Shown here piece by piece: positions 6,338 to 12,966 of a stretch of DNA of 21,501 bases. How positions within the stretch are numbered: the stretch's first letter is position 1; each line of letters starts with the position of its first letter. Origin of the DNA: a virus; IMG/VR virus record IMGVR_UViG_3300017749_000161, positions 1 through 21,501 of that record; one strand, 5' to 3'. The notes under the pieces are model-generated. The model worked only from the letters and a program-made list of their open reading frames with translations. It was not told where the DNA came from and did not search any database. Made by a program: the position numbers and the translations under genes.

Positions 6338-7219
6338 CTATTCCTCGTCGAATACTGGTCGCCAGTGGTGTCGGCAGTTGTAACCACCGCGCACGATAAA
6401 GGGATCGCCAGACGACTTGCCCTGCCAGCTACCCGCCCAAGTGTCTGAAATTTCTTCTTCAGTAAATACCTGCCCCGCGTGTTCTTTGCAAAATGGTCTG
6501 CTGTCCCTGATGACATCGCCATAATATTTCCACCTGGTCGCGCCGCTTTGCTTACCGATAGCTGTGTTGATAGATGCGTCGAACTGCATCAGGCTGTCTT
6601 GTGCCATCTGGGTGCTGTAGCGTCTAAGGTTATTGCCTGCCCTGTCTCTAGCGAACTTGGTGCGTAACTGCTCGGCTGCTTCCTTGGCTGCCGCAGGTGA
6701 ACCGCTGTTAGCTATATCAACAAGCCGCTGGGCTTCTACATCGTCACTCTGAATATATACGCCATTGATTGTCTGGCGTAGGTTCTTCACTGTGTCGTTA
6801 AAGCTACGGCCTGTCAGGGTTGACTGATAGACCTCATTGGCTAAGACATCAAGATATTCATTAGCAACTGACTCAAAGCCTTGGAATGATAGACGCTGCA
6901 ACTGGTTTATAACCGTAGGGTCGAGCTTAGTGAAGTCGCCATACGTCTGAAGCATATCCTGTGCATCGGCTGCGACAGAGCCGTACCCTCTAACCACTGC
7001 ATCAACCTCGGACAGGTAAGCCTCATCCATTACAGCCTTTAGCTGCGGTCTAGCATTGATAGCCCACTCAGTATCAAACAGATTGCCACCCTGTAGCGGA
7101 GCGTCAGCCATAACACCTGCTACGCGCTCCTCTAAGGTCACTAGGGCATCGGCTAGGCGTTGCTGATGGGTATCGGCAAGCCTATCCAATATCTCGTCGT
7201 ACTGGTTATCTGTGGGCAT
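6338..7219 (-). CDS. Minor head protein, MuF-like (phage head morphogenesis)
   Basis: A 293-residue mostly helical protein. The C-terminal block has KYYGDVIRDSRPFCKEHAGQ, then FTEEEISDTW, and ends with YNCRHHWRPVF. This D-x-R-x-x-C ... N-C-R-H/C-x-W pattern is the hallmark of the Mu gpF-like minor head protein domain found next to portals in many phages. It is thought to sit inside the capsid near the portal and may be ejected with DNA. Its ATG overlaps the portal stop (TAATG). Length and order (terminase, portal, MuF, scaffold, capsid) are standard. Confidence 0.85.
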   Translation of the reverse strand: MPTDNQYDEILDRLADTHQQRLADALVTLEERVAGVMADAPLQGGNLFDTEWAINARPQLKAVMDEAYLSEVDAVVRGYGSVAADAQDMLQTYGDFTKLDPTVINQLQRLSFQGFESVANEYLDVLANEVYQSTLTGRSFNDTVKNLRQTINGVYIQSDDVEAQRLVDIANSGSPAAAKEAAEQLRTKFARDRAGNNLRRYSTQMAQDSLMQFDASINTAIGKQSGATRWKYYGDVIRDSRPFCKEHAGQVFTEEEISDTWAGSWQGKSSGDPFIVRGGYNCRHHWRPVFDEE

Positions 7220-8601
7220 TATTCAGCCTCGTCGTTGAACTGCCCTAATACTTGTGTGCTTTGGTCTATTTCAAGGTGCGACTTTGCCAACTTCTCATCG
7301 TCTAGCACTAGGTCTGCAATCTGCTTATCTATCTCTTGCGACAGGGTGACAGACTTAACGCCAGTGGCTCGCATCTGCTGCAAAAAGATTAGCTCTTTGT
7401 CCATGTCGCGAATGTCGAAGCTGTCTGGGTAGAATATTTCTACGTCAGGGGTTAGCTCTTGATAATCGCACCACAAGTTCCAGATCTGCTCCTCAACTAG
7501 CTCGAGAATGTCAGCCTTTTCAGCCAGCTTTGCATTAAGCATCTGAAACTCTGTCTGCATTGCTACGCCAGACTGCGTGATTGCCTCTGTGCCGCGAACT
7601 GCGCCCATGTGAGACATACGATTAATGTATTCAATCTTATCGTTAATAGACGCTCTTACGCTGTCTAGGTTCTGGCCGCTTGGCTGTAGCATATAGGGCT
7701 TCATCTGCGCATCCATATCATCAGGCATATTGATAACAGAACCAGCACCAGCACTAGCGTCAGTCTCGTATGACTTAACTAGTGTCGGGTGATTGCTAAT
7801 GCGAATAAGCTGCTCTACTTCCGATAGCTCCTGATAGATAGCCCGCTGCATATAGGCAACGTCAGAAAGATCGCTTATGCCAATGCCGCGCACTACTGAA
7901 CGCTGTGCAGGTACAAACACCGCAGGAATCCGTCCAAGCGGGTTGTCAATTGTCTCTATGTGGCGGTCTTGCTCGTTGATGCTCTCATACAGCTCGACCT
8001 TATCTTTGTGCCAGCAGCGGTAATATACGCGCTTCTCGGTGTCGCTAATTTCCTCGATAGACTCGCGAACCTTCAGGTAGCAAAGCTCGTAGCGGCCTGA
8101 CGGCATACGCTCATACTCCCAGTCAAATACATTCTCTGGGGTGAACATGGTCACATAAGGTCTTATGTCCTGCCCTAGCTCCTCGGCCTTAGTGCGGGCG
8201 TTAGATTCTGGCTTATCGACTATCACCCAGACGTTACCGTAAACACTAGCCCAGATATTAGCCTCGCGCATAAACGCGTTAAAGCTACGACCATCAAGGT
8301 CAGCATCCTTCATAAAAGGTTCAAGGGCATAGTTACCAGCGGCAGAGTTAAAGCTGCGCACTGGTGGCTGTCGCCATAGGAAGCTGCTGTAGATGTGGAC
8401 AATGTTCTTGCTGTGGTTGTCCATTGGGGTCAGGTCAAGGCGGCGATTGTATTCGTCTTTGTCCTCGTTGACGTAGCGCGTCAGGTAAGCGCCGTCCCGG
8501 TAATCTTCACCACCCATATAGCTGCGAAGATAAAACTCCCAGCGATACTTGTTATTGTCGTATTGTGGGTGCGTATATTCTAAGTCTTTGCTGTAAGCCA
8601 T
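7219..8601 (-). CDS. Portal protein (DUF4055 type)
   Basis: A 460-residue protein starting MAYSKDLEYTHPQYDNNKYR. The N-terminal LRSYMGGEDYRDGAYLTRY, then DNHSKNIVHIYSSFLWRQPP and a later QSGVAMQTEFQMLNAKLAEK are typical of portal proteins of the DUF4055 family. The portal forms the dodecameric ring for DNA entry and head-tail joining. I place the start at ATG 8601, which overlaps the terminase stop as TAATG and has GGAG just upstream, rather than the GTG three codons earlier. The MuF gene follows with the same one-base overlap. Confidence 0.85.
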   Translation of the reverse strand: MAYSKDLEYTHPQYDNNKYRWEFYLRSYMGGEDYRDGAYLTRYVNEDKDEYNRRLDLTPMDNHSKNIVHIYSSFLWRQPPVRSFNSAAGNYALEPFMKDADLDGRSFNAFMREANIWASVYGNVWVIVDKPESNARTKAEELGQDIRPYVTMFTPENVFDWEYERMPSGRYELCYLKVRESIEEISDTEKRVYYRCWHKDKVELYESINEQDRHIETIDNPLGRIPAVFVPAQRSVVRGIGISDLSDVAYMQRAIYQELSEVEQLIRISNHPTLVKSYETDASAGAGSVINMPDDMDAQMKPYMLQPSGQNLDSVRASINDKIEYINRMSHMGAVRGTEAITQSGVAMQTEFQMLNAKLAEKADILELVEEQIWNLWCDYQELTPDVEIFYPDSFDIRDMDKELIFLQQMRATGVKSVTLSQEIDKQIADLVLDDEKLAKSHLEIDQSTQVLGQFNDEAE

Positions 8602-9812
8602 TAACTCCACCGTCTCGGTTGTTCAACTATTCGCTCTGTGCGTACTGGGAACAGGTACTCTACCAGATAGCCTAAAGCATCATTCATGTGGTCAAATCCG
8701 TCCTTATTAGGAACGCTCGTCCCTTCTTTGTAGGTCTGGCGTTCTAAGGATTCGATTGTCTGTTTACATTTGGGGTCTATCAACAACTTCCGCTGACCAT
8801 CGCTTGATAGTAGCCGTGAGTTGACCGCATTTATTCTGTCTCGTACCAGTGCGTGTCTGGTCTTAGCCTTAACCTCAAAACCTGCGTTCTGAAGTATGCT
8901 TAAATCTGTGCGCCCACCTGCGCTAGTCTTGCGCTGCCTAGAGGCAGGGTCGGGGTAGATGATAACACGTTTGTCGGGGTAGCGCGTTCGCAATTCCTGC
9001 GCCATCTCATCGGTATTGCTGCCCCACATAACTACTTCATCAATAGCCAGCAGTGTGTCGTGGTGTCGGACACATACAACTGCACTCATCGGGTCTAAGT
9101 TGAAGTCCATGCCAACGTGCAAGGTGTGGTGGTCTGCCTCGATCTTACCAACAGATTCTTCACGATTAAAGCCGTAGTAGATAATCCCGCTATAGTTTAC
9201 GAACTGAGCATTGTATTCCTGATTGAATGTGCGCTCGTCTAGGTCTTGTTTGGCCTGCTCTATCTCTGTCTGCGGTACGTTGCCGCCTTGGATAGTTGTG
9301 TACTGAAAGCTCTGCCAATCATCATCACCATCTAGCCCTTTGCTGTACAGGTCATAGAAATGGTTGCGACCTTTAGGCGTACCGATAAACAGAGCAGAGC
9401 CTAGCCTGTCAGACAGAGACGGTCTGATAACCTCATACCAAGCCTCTGGGCGCATATCTGCAAACTCATCAAGTACAACAAAGTCTAACGCTCTACCTCG
9501 CAGGTTGTTAGGCTTCTCTGCTCCCTTCAGGCTGATAGTGCTGCCGTTAATCAGGCGCATCGTCAGGCTGCTTTCGTTTGTCTTGGTTAGGTATTCAGGG
9601 GGAATGGTCTGTATAAGCATATCCCATGCAATCTCTTTAGCAGAGCCGTAGGTCGGTGCTACATACCAGCAGTTTTTATCCTTACCAGATATGGCTGCTC
9701 GCAGTATCTCCCCAGTGCTAAGGAATGTCTTGCCGAATCTTCGCCCAGCAACAACGCTACGGAAACGGCTAGTGCTACAAAATATCTCACTCTGTGGCAG
9801 GGTCAGTTGCAC
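8601..9812 (-). CDS. Terminase large subunit
   Basis: A 403-residue DNA packaging motor. The ATPase domain shows Walker A as AGRRFGKT (residues 22-29) and Walker B FVVLDE (111-116). The GTPKGRNHFYDLY segment (144-156) is the coupling motif common to terminases. The nuclease domain has the first acidic residue in GMDFN (D236) and the last in DHMNDALGY (D374, D378). The likely start is GTG at 9812, because an in-frame TAG lies three codons upstream. The gene overlaps the small subunit by 26 bases and has no clear ribosome site, so coupling is likely. Confidence 0.95.
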   Translation of the reverse strand: MQLTLPQSEIFCSTSRFRSVVAGRRFGKTFLSTGEILRAAISGKDKNCWYVAPTYGSAKEIAWDMLIQTIPPEYLTKTNESSLTMRLINGSTISLKGAEKPNNLRGRALDFVVLDEFADMRPEAWYEVIRPSLSDRLGSALFIGTPKGRNHFYDLYSKGLDGDDDWQSFQYTTIQGGNVPQTEIEQAKQDLDERTFNQEYNAQFVNYSGIIYYGFNREESVGKIEADHHTLHVGMDFNLDPMSAVVCVRHHDTLLAIDEVVMWGSNTDEMAQELRTRYPDKRVIIYPDPASRQRKTSAGGRTDLSILQNAGFEVKAKTRHALVRDRINAVNSRLLSSDGQRKLLIDPKCKQTIESLERQTYKEGTSVPNKDGFDHMNDALGYLVEYLFPVRTERIVEQPRRWS

Positions 9813-10167
9813 GACTGTCTACTACTATATTGATTGGGGGAATCTCTTGCACTTCTGCCTCGGCTTCTTTCCAGCCACCTTGTGTCTTTAAGTAAAAAAT
9901 ATTTGCCGTTACATTGCCATCCTGAGCCAACTGGACAAGGTTGCTACCCATGTTTGCAATCTGTTTGCATCTGCCCTTTTTATAAGCGGTAGAAACTTCA
10001 GGTTGTCGCTTCTCTACTTCCCTTAATGTCTTTTCGCTTATGTCGAAATAGTCGGCTATCTGGCCTTTGGTTAGGACAGCAGCCAGCGCCTGAATCTCAA
10101 TTACTTGGTCAGGGGTAAAGACTACAGGGGGTCTGCCACCACCCTCGCCTTGGTTTCCGTTTTTCAT
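9787..10167 (-). CDS. Terminase small subunit
   Basis: A 126-residue protein with a Gly-rich start, then a helix-turn-helix region (TPDQVIEIQALAAVLTKGQI followed by ADYFDISEKTLREVEKR) and helices ending in NIFYLKTQGGWKEA. This is the layout of small terminases that recognise the packaging start site and load the motor. It overlaps the large subunit gene. ATG at 10167 lacks a strong nearby Shine-Dalgarno; GAGG is about 14 bases upstream and overlaps the end of the previous gene. Confidence 0.85.
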   Translation of the reverse strand: MKNGNQGEGGGRPPVVFTPDQVIEIQALAAVLTKGQIADYFDISEKTLREVEKRQPEVSTAYKKGRCKQIANMGSNLVQLAQDGNVTANIFYLKTQGGWKEAEAEVQEIPPINIVVDSRATDPATE

Positions 10168-10175
10168 CTAGGGGG

Positions 10176-10430
10176 TTATACCTCAGTGCCAAAGGCAGCG
10201 CGTATATTCATTAGAGGATTTTGCAGCATAACATCATGCTCATCAGGCGGTAAACCGTTCACCTTACAATCAACAGCATCACACCAAAAGCGCAGGGCAG
10301 TAATAACAGGCTGTGCGGCTGTGGGATTGTCTATAAGGCTTTGCGTAATGCCATCAACCTTAGACAGCAGATCGTGCCATCCGTTTTCTTCGCACTCGAT
10401 TATACGGCTCACAATATTCAACTGGTGCAT
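10176..10430 (-). CDS. Conserved-looking small protein upstream of terminase, unknown function
   Basis: An 84-residue soluble helical protein (MHQLNIVSRIIECEENGWHD start; later VITALRFWCDAVDCKVNGL). It has a strong ribosome site, GGAGG seven bases before the ATG, and lies eight bases from the terminase small subunit gene, so it belongs to the packaging operon. I do not recognise the family. Two Cys in WCDAVDCK are the only notable residues. Confidence 0.7.
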   Translation of the reverse strand: MHQLNIVSRIIECEENGWHDLLSKVDGITQSLIDNPTAAQPVITALRFWCDAVDCKVNGLPPDEHDVMLQNPLMNIRAAFGTEV

Positions 10431-10481
10431 ATTAACCTCCGCAGGCTAACAATTTGGTTGTGCCGTTATTGTAAACGCTGG

Positions 10482-10559
10482 TTACTTTTTGTGCAATCTA
10501 AGGTCTTGAACAGCCACAAGGATAAGGGCTGAGAGAATAAAGCCAATCATGTATAGCAT
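10482..10559 (-). CDS. Possible 25-residue single-span membrane peptide
   Basis: Reads MLYMIGFILSALILVAVQDL then RLHKK. It is one hydrophobic span followed by a basic tail, which would give a cytoplasmic C-terminus. A GGAG lies about nine bases before the first ATG. Small hydrophobic frames arise by chance, so support is limited to the start context and the clean span-plus-basic-tail layout. Confidence 0.38.
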   Translation of the reverse strand: MLYMIGFILSALILVAVQDLRLHKK

Positions 10560-10642
10560 TTCCGAAAATCTCCGGCTGGTGAATTTGCGGGCATTGTAGG
10601 TGCTATCAGATATGATTAGAAATGATGCTTATTGATGGTTGA

Positions 10643-10660
10643 TATATCAGGAATGATATA
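10643..10660. repeat. Inverted repeat TATATCA-GGAA-TGATATA
   Basis: A perfect seven-base inverted repeat with a four-base centre in an AT-rich stretch of the intergenic region. Nearby TGAT/ATCA words recur (10609-10640). The size suits a dimeric DNA-binding protein or a minor hairpin. Confidence 0.55.
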
Positions 10661-10668
10661 GGGAGCCT

Positions 10669-10767
10669 GTTGCGACTACAGGTCGGCCAAGCCTGCTTTA
10701 CGGTGCGGAATGTCACCAAGTCTAAATTCAGTGCCGCGTTGTGACTACTGGTGCGGCAAGCCAGCTT
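10669..10767. repeat. Two imperfect 30-base direct repeats, 69-base period
   Basis: Positions 10669-10698 and 10738-10767 match at 24 of 30 bases (shared GTTG-GACTAC and CAAGCC-GCTT). The first overlaps a CCTGT...ACAGG hairpin (10666-10682). The second lies within TGCCGC...GCGGCA (10732-10758). The spacing and structure suggest protein-binding repeats, perhaps for terminase, or a structured RNA. Confidence 0.65.
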
Positions 10768-10788
10768 CAAGGGGCAGGAGGGGTTACC

Positions 10789-11055
10789 CTAGTCAAAAAA
10801 GATTATAAGCAAAGCAAGGAATATGGCAAGCCCATTTGATGCAGGCTCCTTGATAAGCCATTCTTTGATCCGGTCGCATGGATCATCACCAATCAAATTG
10901 TATAAGCGCTCCTCTATCCACCAGTTTGCTTTTTTAAATACGCTCCAGTTACTTTTGTCTGGCTGCCAATCTTCGTTTATTTTTTTATCGGCAAACTCAT
11001 TTACTGAACTAACCATTTCTTCTAGCTCCTCTTTGCTTAATTTAGCTACTGGCAT
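10789..11055 (-). CDS. Small protein with C-terminal membrane anchor, unknown function
   Basis: An 88-residue protein. The first 65 residues are charged and helical (LSKEELEEMVSSVNEFADKK; WWIEERLYNLIGDDPCDR). The end, ASNGLAIFLALLIIFFD, is a single hydrophobic span at the extreme C-terminus, the topology of tail-anchored proteins. It overlaps the preceding repeat-protein gene by ten bases and is the last gene of the cassette driven from 12151. Function unknown; a membrane-linked accessory role is inferred. Confidence 0.72.
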   Translation of the reverse strand: MPVAKLSKEELEEMVSSVNEFADKKINEDWQPDKSNWSVFKKANWWIEERLYNLIGDDPCDRIKEWLIKEPASNGLAIFLALLIIFFD

Positions 11056-11402
11056 GACACTACACCTAAAACATTAGTACGACATACAGTGCCATCACTG
11101 AAGCGAGTATTTCCAAAAACATCGACGCGACTGCTAGTGCCATCGTTATATCGCGTATTTCCTAAAACGTCCGTTCTGGCGCTAAAGCCATCTGATCCGC
11201 GAGTAGTGCCTAAAACATCGGTTCTATAAGTTGTTCCAGTTCTGGAATCTCTAACATTGCCTAGAAGATCCCTGCTGAGGGTTCCGCTTGTGCCGCCGCA
11301 GTTGTATCGAGTATTGCCCCAAGCATCTACTGTAGCAGTGCAAGTAGCAAATGCACTTGTCGATAAAACGCTAATTAATAAACATATAAAATACTTATTC
11401 AT
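11046..11402 (-). CDS. Secreted protein made of 16-residue repeats, unknown function
   Basis: A 118-residue protein with a clear signal peptide: basic MNKY, hydrophobic FICLLISVLS, and A-F-A before a cut near residue 19/20. The mature part is a chain of repeats of the form D-V-x-G-N-T-R-x-x-D-G-T-x-x-R-x, beginning near residues 26, 45, 62, 78, 94 and 110, with the last three at an exact 16-residue period. Cys at 21, 35, 107 and 117 near both ends could form disulfides. Such repeats predict a small beta-solenoid or beta-rich rod in the periplasm or outside the cell. I do not recognise a phage family. It overlaps both neighbours in the cassette. Confidence 0.78.
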   Translation of the reverse strand: MNKYFICLLISVLSTSAFATCTATVDAWGNTRYNCGGTSGTLSRDLLGNVRDSRTGTTYRTDVLGTTRGSDGFSARTDVLGNTRYNDGTSSRVDVFGNTRFSDGTVCRTNVLGVVSCQ

Positions 11403-11598
11403 CTGTAATTACTCCTATGGTTTCGTTTTCTGCAAAATAATAACCGGCGCCGACTAAAAAGCGCCCAAATTCTTCTATAATCTCATTTCTAGTAAGGTCA
11501 CGATTAAACAAAGTGACCTCTAGCATTACATCTGGCACACACTCAGGCCTTCCGTAAGGATAATGCTTGAATGTAAAAGCTGGTTTGCCGTAATTCAT
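11395..11598 (-). CDS. Small soluble protein, unknown function
   Basis: A 67-residue acidic protein starting MNYGKPAFTFKHYPYGRPEC, with an alpha/beta look (VMLEVTLFNRDLTRNEIIEE). ATG at 11598 overlaps the stop of the 51-residue membrane protein (TAATG), and GGGGGTG lies upstream, so this start is preferred over the earlier one in frame. It overlaps the repeat-protein gene by eight bases. No family recognised. Confidence 0.68.
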   Translation of the reverse strand: MNYGKPAFTFKHYPYGRPECVPDVMLEVTLFNRDLTRNEIIEEFGRFLVGAGYYFAENETIGVITDE

Positions 11599-11753
11599 TA
11601 GCACACCCCCTGCAAGCAATCGTTATAGCTCATCGTAGATACTATCAAGTACAGCACAAACAAGATTGCGCCTGCTGCCATAAACGTACGCGATTCCGTA
11701 CGCTTTTCTTTTGCTATGCGGTCGCGCGCATATTTATAATCGTAGTTGATCAT
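11598..11753 (-). CDS. 51-residue single-span membrane protein
   Basis: Reads MINYDYKYARDRIAKEKRTE, then a hydrophobic span (FMAAGAILFVLYLIVSTM) and a short tail with two Cys (YNDCLQGVC). The N-terminal half is basic, so the N-terminus should face the cytoplasm. Its ATG overlaps the previous stop by four bases (ATGA) and its own stop overlaps the next ATG (TAATG). This exact coupling at both ends strongly supports a real gene despite its size. Confidence 0.75.
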   Translation of the reverse strand: MINYDYKYARDRIAKEKRTESRTFMAAGAILFVLYLIVSTMSYNDCLQGVC

Positions 11754-12091
11754 TGGCCTGCCTCATATCCAGCGAATGCCTCTGGCTTGGTGTATGTCTC
11801 ACCGTAGTATTCCAAAACCGATTCGCGCAATGTAGTTTCAAGGGATAGGTACATTTCATCTTTGAGCATTAAACTTGCAGGGTCGTTGCTTCTGTAAAGC
11901 AGACGCAGATAGCCAACGCGCTTAGATACGCAAATAGCAGGGGAAATGTAATCATCTTGCCAGCTAGGATAGGCAAGCAGCCACTCTAAAACTAGCGCAT
12001 CTTTTTGATCATCAGAAAGGTCTATAACATCGCCTTCCCAGTCACAGCGGTGAACCAGATCGTCTACATAATCTTTAACTTGTTTTTTCAT
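11750..12091 (-). CDS. Soluble acidic protein, first gene of the 12 kb cassette, unknown function
   Basis: A 113-residue helical protein starting MKKQVKDYVDDLVHRCDWEG, with many Asp/Glu/Trp/Tyr and ending AFAGYEAGQ. ATG at 12091 is chosen because AGAAGGG lies eight bases upstream and the longer form would start inside the transcribed leader near the promoter. It leads a chain of five overlapping genes reaching 10789. No family recognised. Confidence 0.72.
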   Translation of the reverse strand: MKKQVKDYVDDLVHRCDWEGDVIDLSDDQKDALVLEWLLAYPSWQDDYISPAICVSKRVGYLRLLYRSNDPASLMLKDEMYLSLETTLRESVLEYYGETYTKPEAFAGYEAGQ

Positions 12092-12122
12092 GTGGAACCC
12101 TTCTTTTTTTGAATGTCTGCAC

Positions 12123-12151
12123 ATCTTGCCCGATGTTTACTAAACCGTCAA
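12123..12151 (-). promoter_or_regulatory. Promoter of the 12 kb accessory cassette
   Basis: TTGACG, a 17-base spacer and CAAGAT, followed by a leader with ACATTCAAAAAAAGAAGGG before the ATG at 12091. Bases AAAGTGTT just upstream and the leader match the promoters at 5726 and 17963. It overlaps the last bases of the NinG gene. The -10 is weak but the conserved layout supports it. Confidence 0.65.
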
Positions 12152-12153
12152 CA
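12134..12153. promoter_or_regulatory. Operator-like inverted repeat, copy 3
   Basis: TGTTTAC-N6-GTCAACA, an inverted repeat with one mismatch in seven-base arms and the same six-base centre as the perfect copy at 17946-17965. It overlaps the -35 and spacer of the promoter here. Confidence 0.6.
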
Positions 12154-12591
12154 CTTTATTTCGCCAATGCGCCATTCCTCTACTTTTATCTGTTCTTTAA
12201 GGTCGCGGGCAAAGGCAATAACTTCCTCTCGGTCGTACCTCTTAGCTGGCCTCCATGCCATACGCTCCATAGCTTTAACCCTGCGCTCGCCATAGGTGTC
12301 GACCATGTATTGCCTGTAGCGTAAGACGTAGTGCGCTTGTTTCATGCCCCAGCAGTTGCAATGGGGGCACTGTGGTTTTATGTTAAATTCTGCAAGTTTG
12401 AAAATGGTTCTGTGGCGGGGTATAAAGTGGCCGCCCTGAAGGTTCTTATAGTGGTCTACCTTGTCGCAAGTAACGCACTGGGCGTAGCCATTGTCATCTG
12501 CCGCCTTTAACCTTACAAGCCGCTGCAAGAGCTTTGCTGCCTTCTCCATCTCCTGCGCGACTGTGGTTTTCTTTCTACCTTTCTTCGCCAT
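12148..12591 (-). CDS. ninG: NinG-like recombination protein
   Basis: A 147-residue basic protein of the lambda NinG (Rap) family, which acts on recombination intermediates, including Holliday junction-like structures, in lambda. It has a Lys-rich start, CVTC (39-42), then NLQGGHFIPR with H55, FNIKPQCPHC with CPHC (75-78), and a helical C-terminal half. The Cys pairs around GGHF form the zinc-bound HNH-like core of the family. It overlaps the DUF3310 gene by 17 bases. Along with NinB nearby it makes a lambdoid recombination set. Confidence 0.85.
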   Translation of the reverse strand: MAKKGRKKTTVAQEMEKAAKLLQRLVRLKAADDNGYAQCVTCDKVDHYKNLQGGHFIPRHRTIFKLAEFNIKPQCPHCNCWGMKQAHYVLRYRQYMVDTYGERRVKAMERMAWRPAKRYDREEVIAFARDLKEQIKVEEWRIGEIKC

Positions 12592-12787
12592 ATTCTAGCT
12601 CTAGTAATAGTTCGCAATAGTGAATAGCTTTCCTAATGTCCTCAGCACCGTTCTTGCTGCCATGCCTTGTAATGTATTTAACTACGTTGCCCTCGCAGTA
12701 GTCCAAGCTGTTCTTGTAGATGTACTCGATAGGCTGAATTGCAAGTTGGTAATGGCTGCCGCCAGTCTGTTTACTAAGTGCGCTCAA
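12575..12787 (-). CDS. DUF3310 protein (nucleotide kinase-like small phage protein)
   Basis: A 70-residue protein. GGSHYQLAIQPIEYIYKN, DYCEGNVVKYITRHGSKNG and AEDIRKAIHYCELLLELE give the H-Y-x(n)-P-I-E ... G-x-x-x-K-Y-x-x-R pattern of DUF3310, a common phage family sometimes labelled nucleotide kinase, although direct function is unproven. The likely start is TTG at 12787, whose bases overlap the zinc-ribbon stop (TTGA). No closer ATG in frame keeps the conserved GGSHY. It overlaps the NinG start. Confidence 0.85.
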   Translation of the reverse strand: MSALSKQTGGSHYQLAIQPIEYIYKNSLDYCEGNVVKYITRHGSKNGAEDIRKAIHYCELLLELEYGEER

Positions 12788-12966
12788 TGTTCGGTCTCCT
12801 CAGTAGATAAATTAATTTCATCAGGAATATTGAGATCGCAGCTAGGGCATAAACCGTAAGCAGAATCATCATCACCAAGCCAATACGTAAGAGGCTGTTC
12901 ACATTCTTCGCAATAGACTCGAACCAATTTAATAGACCTTTTAGGAAACTCAACAACTTTACTCAC
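12784..12966 (-). CDS. Small zinc-ribbon protein
   Basis: A 60-residue acidic protein with two Cys pairs, C19-EE-C22 and C40-PS-C43, the classic four-Cys zinc ribbon, and an acidic tail ending STEETEH. The start is GTG at 12966, which overlaps the phosphoesterase stop (GTGA). The alternative frame over the same DNA (hydrophobic, 12774-12956) lacks such coupling, so I take this one as real. Probably a nucleic acid or protein binding accessory of the recombination region; function unknown. Confidence 0.75.
   Translation of the reverse strand: MSKVVEFPKRSIKLVRVYCEECEQPLTYWLGDDDSAYGLCPSCDLNIPDEINLSTEETEH

Larger units (their letters stand above)
10431..10788. other. 358-base gap before the packaging genes
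   Basis: No long frame is supported here. It holds a possible 25-residue membrane peptide (10482-10559), a perfect seven-base inverted repeat (10643-10660) and two imperfect 30-base direct repeats 69 bases apart, each with hairpin potential. Lying beside the terminase small subunit gene, it is a candidate for the packaging (cos/pac) site or a control region, but nothing in it proves either. Confidence 0.55.

Noticed and set aside
6322-6522. Minus-strand 66-codon frame at the end of MuF
   Set aside because: It is inside the MuF gene in another frame and lacks a ribosome site; MuF has its conserved Cys/His end here.
10669-10767. CRISPR-like repeat pair
   Set aside because: Only two imperfect copies, diverged at 6 of 30 positions and with internal hairpins; no array and no cas genes.
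12774-12956. Hydrophobic 60-codon frame overlapping the zinc-ribbon gene
   Set aside because: The other frame has two CxxC pairs and is coupled at both ends (GTGA and TTGA); this one has no coupling, so its hydrophobic look is probably chance.
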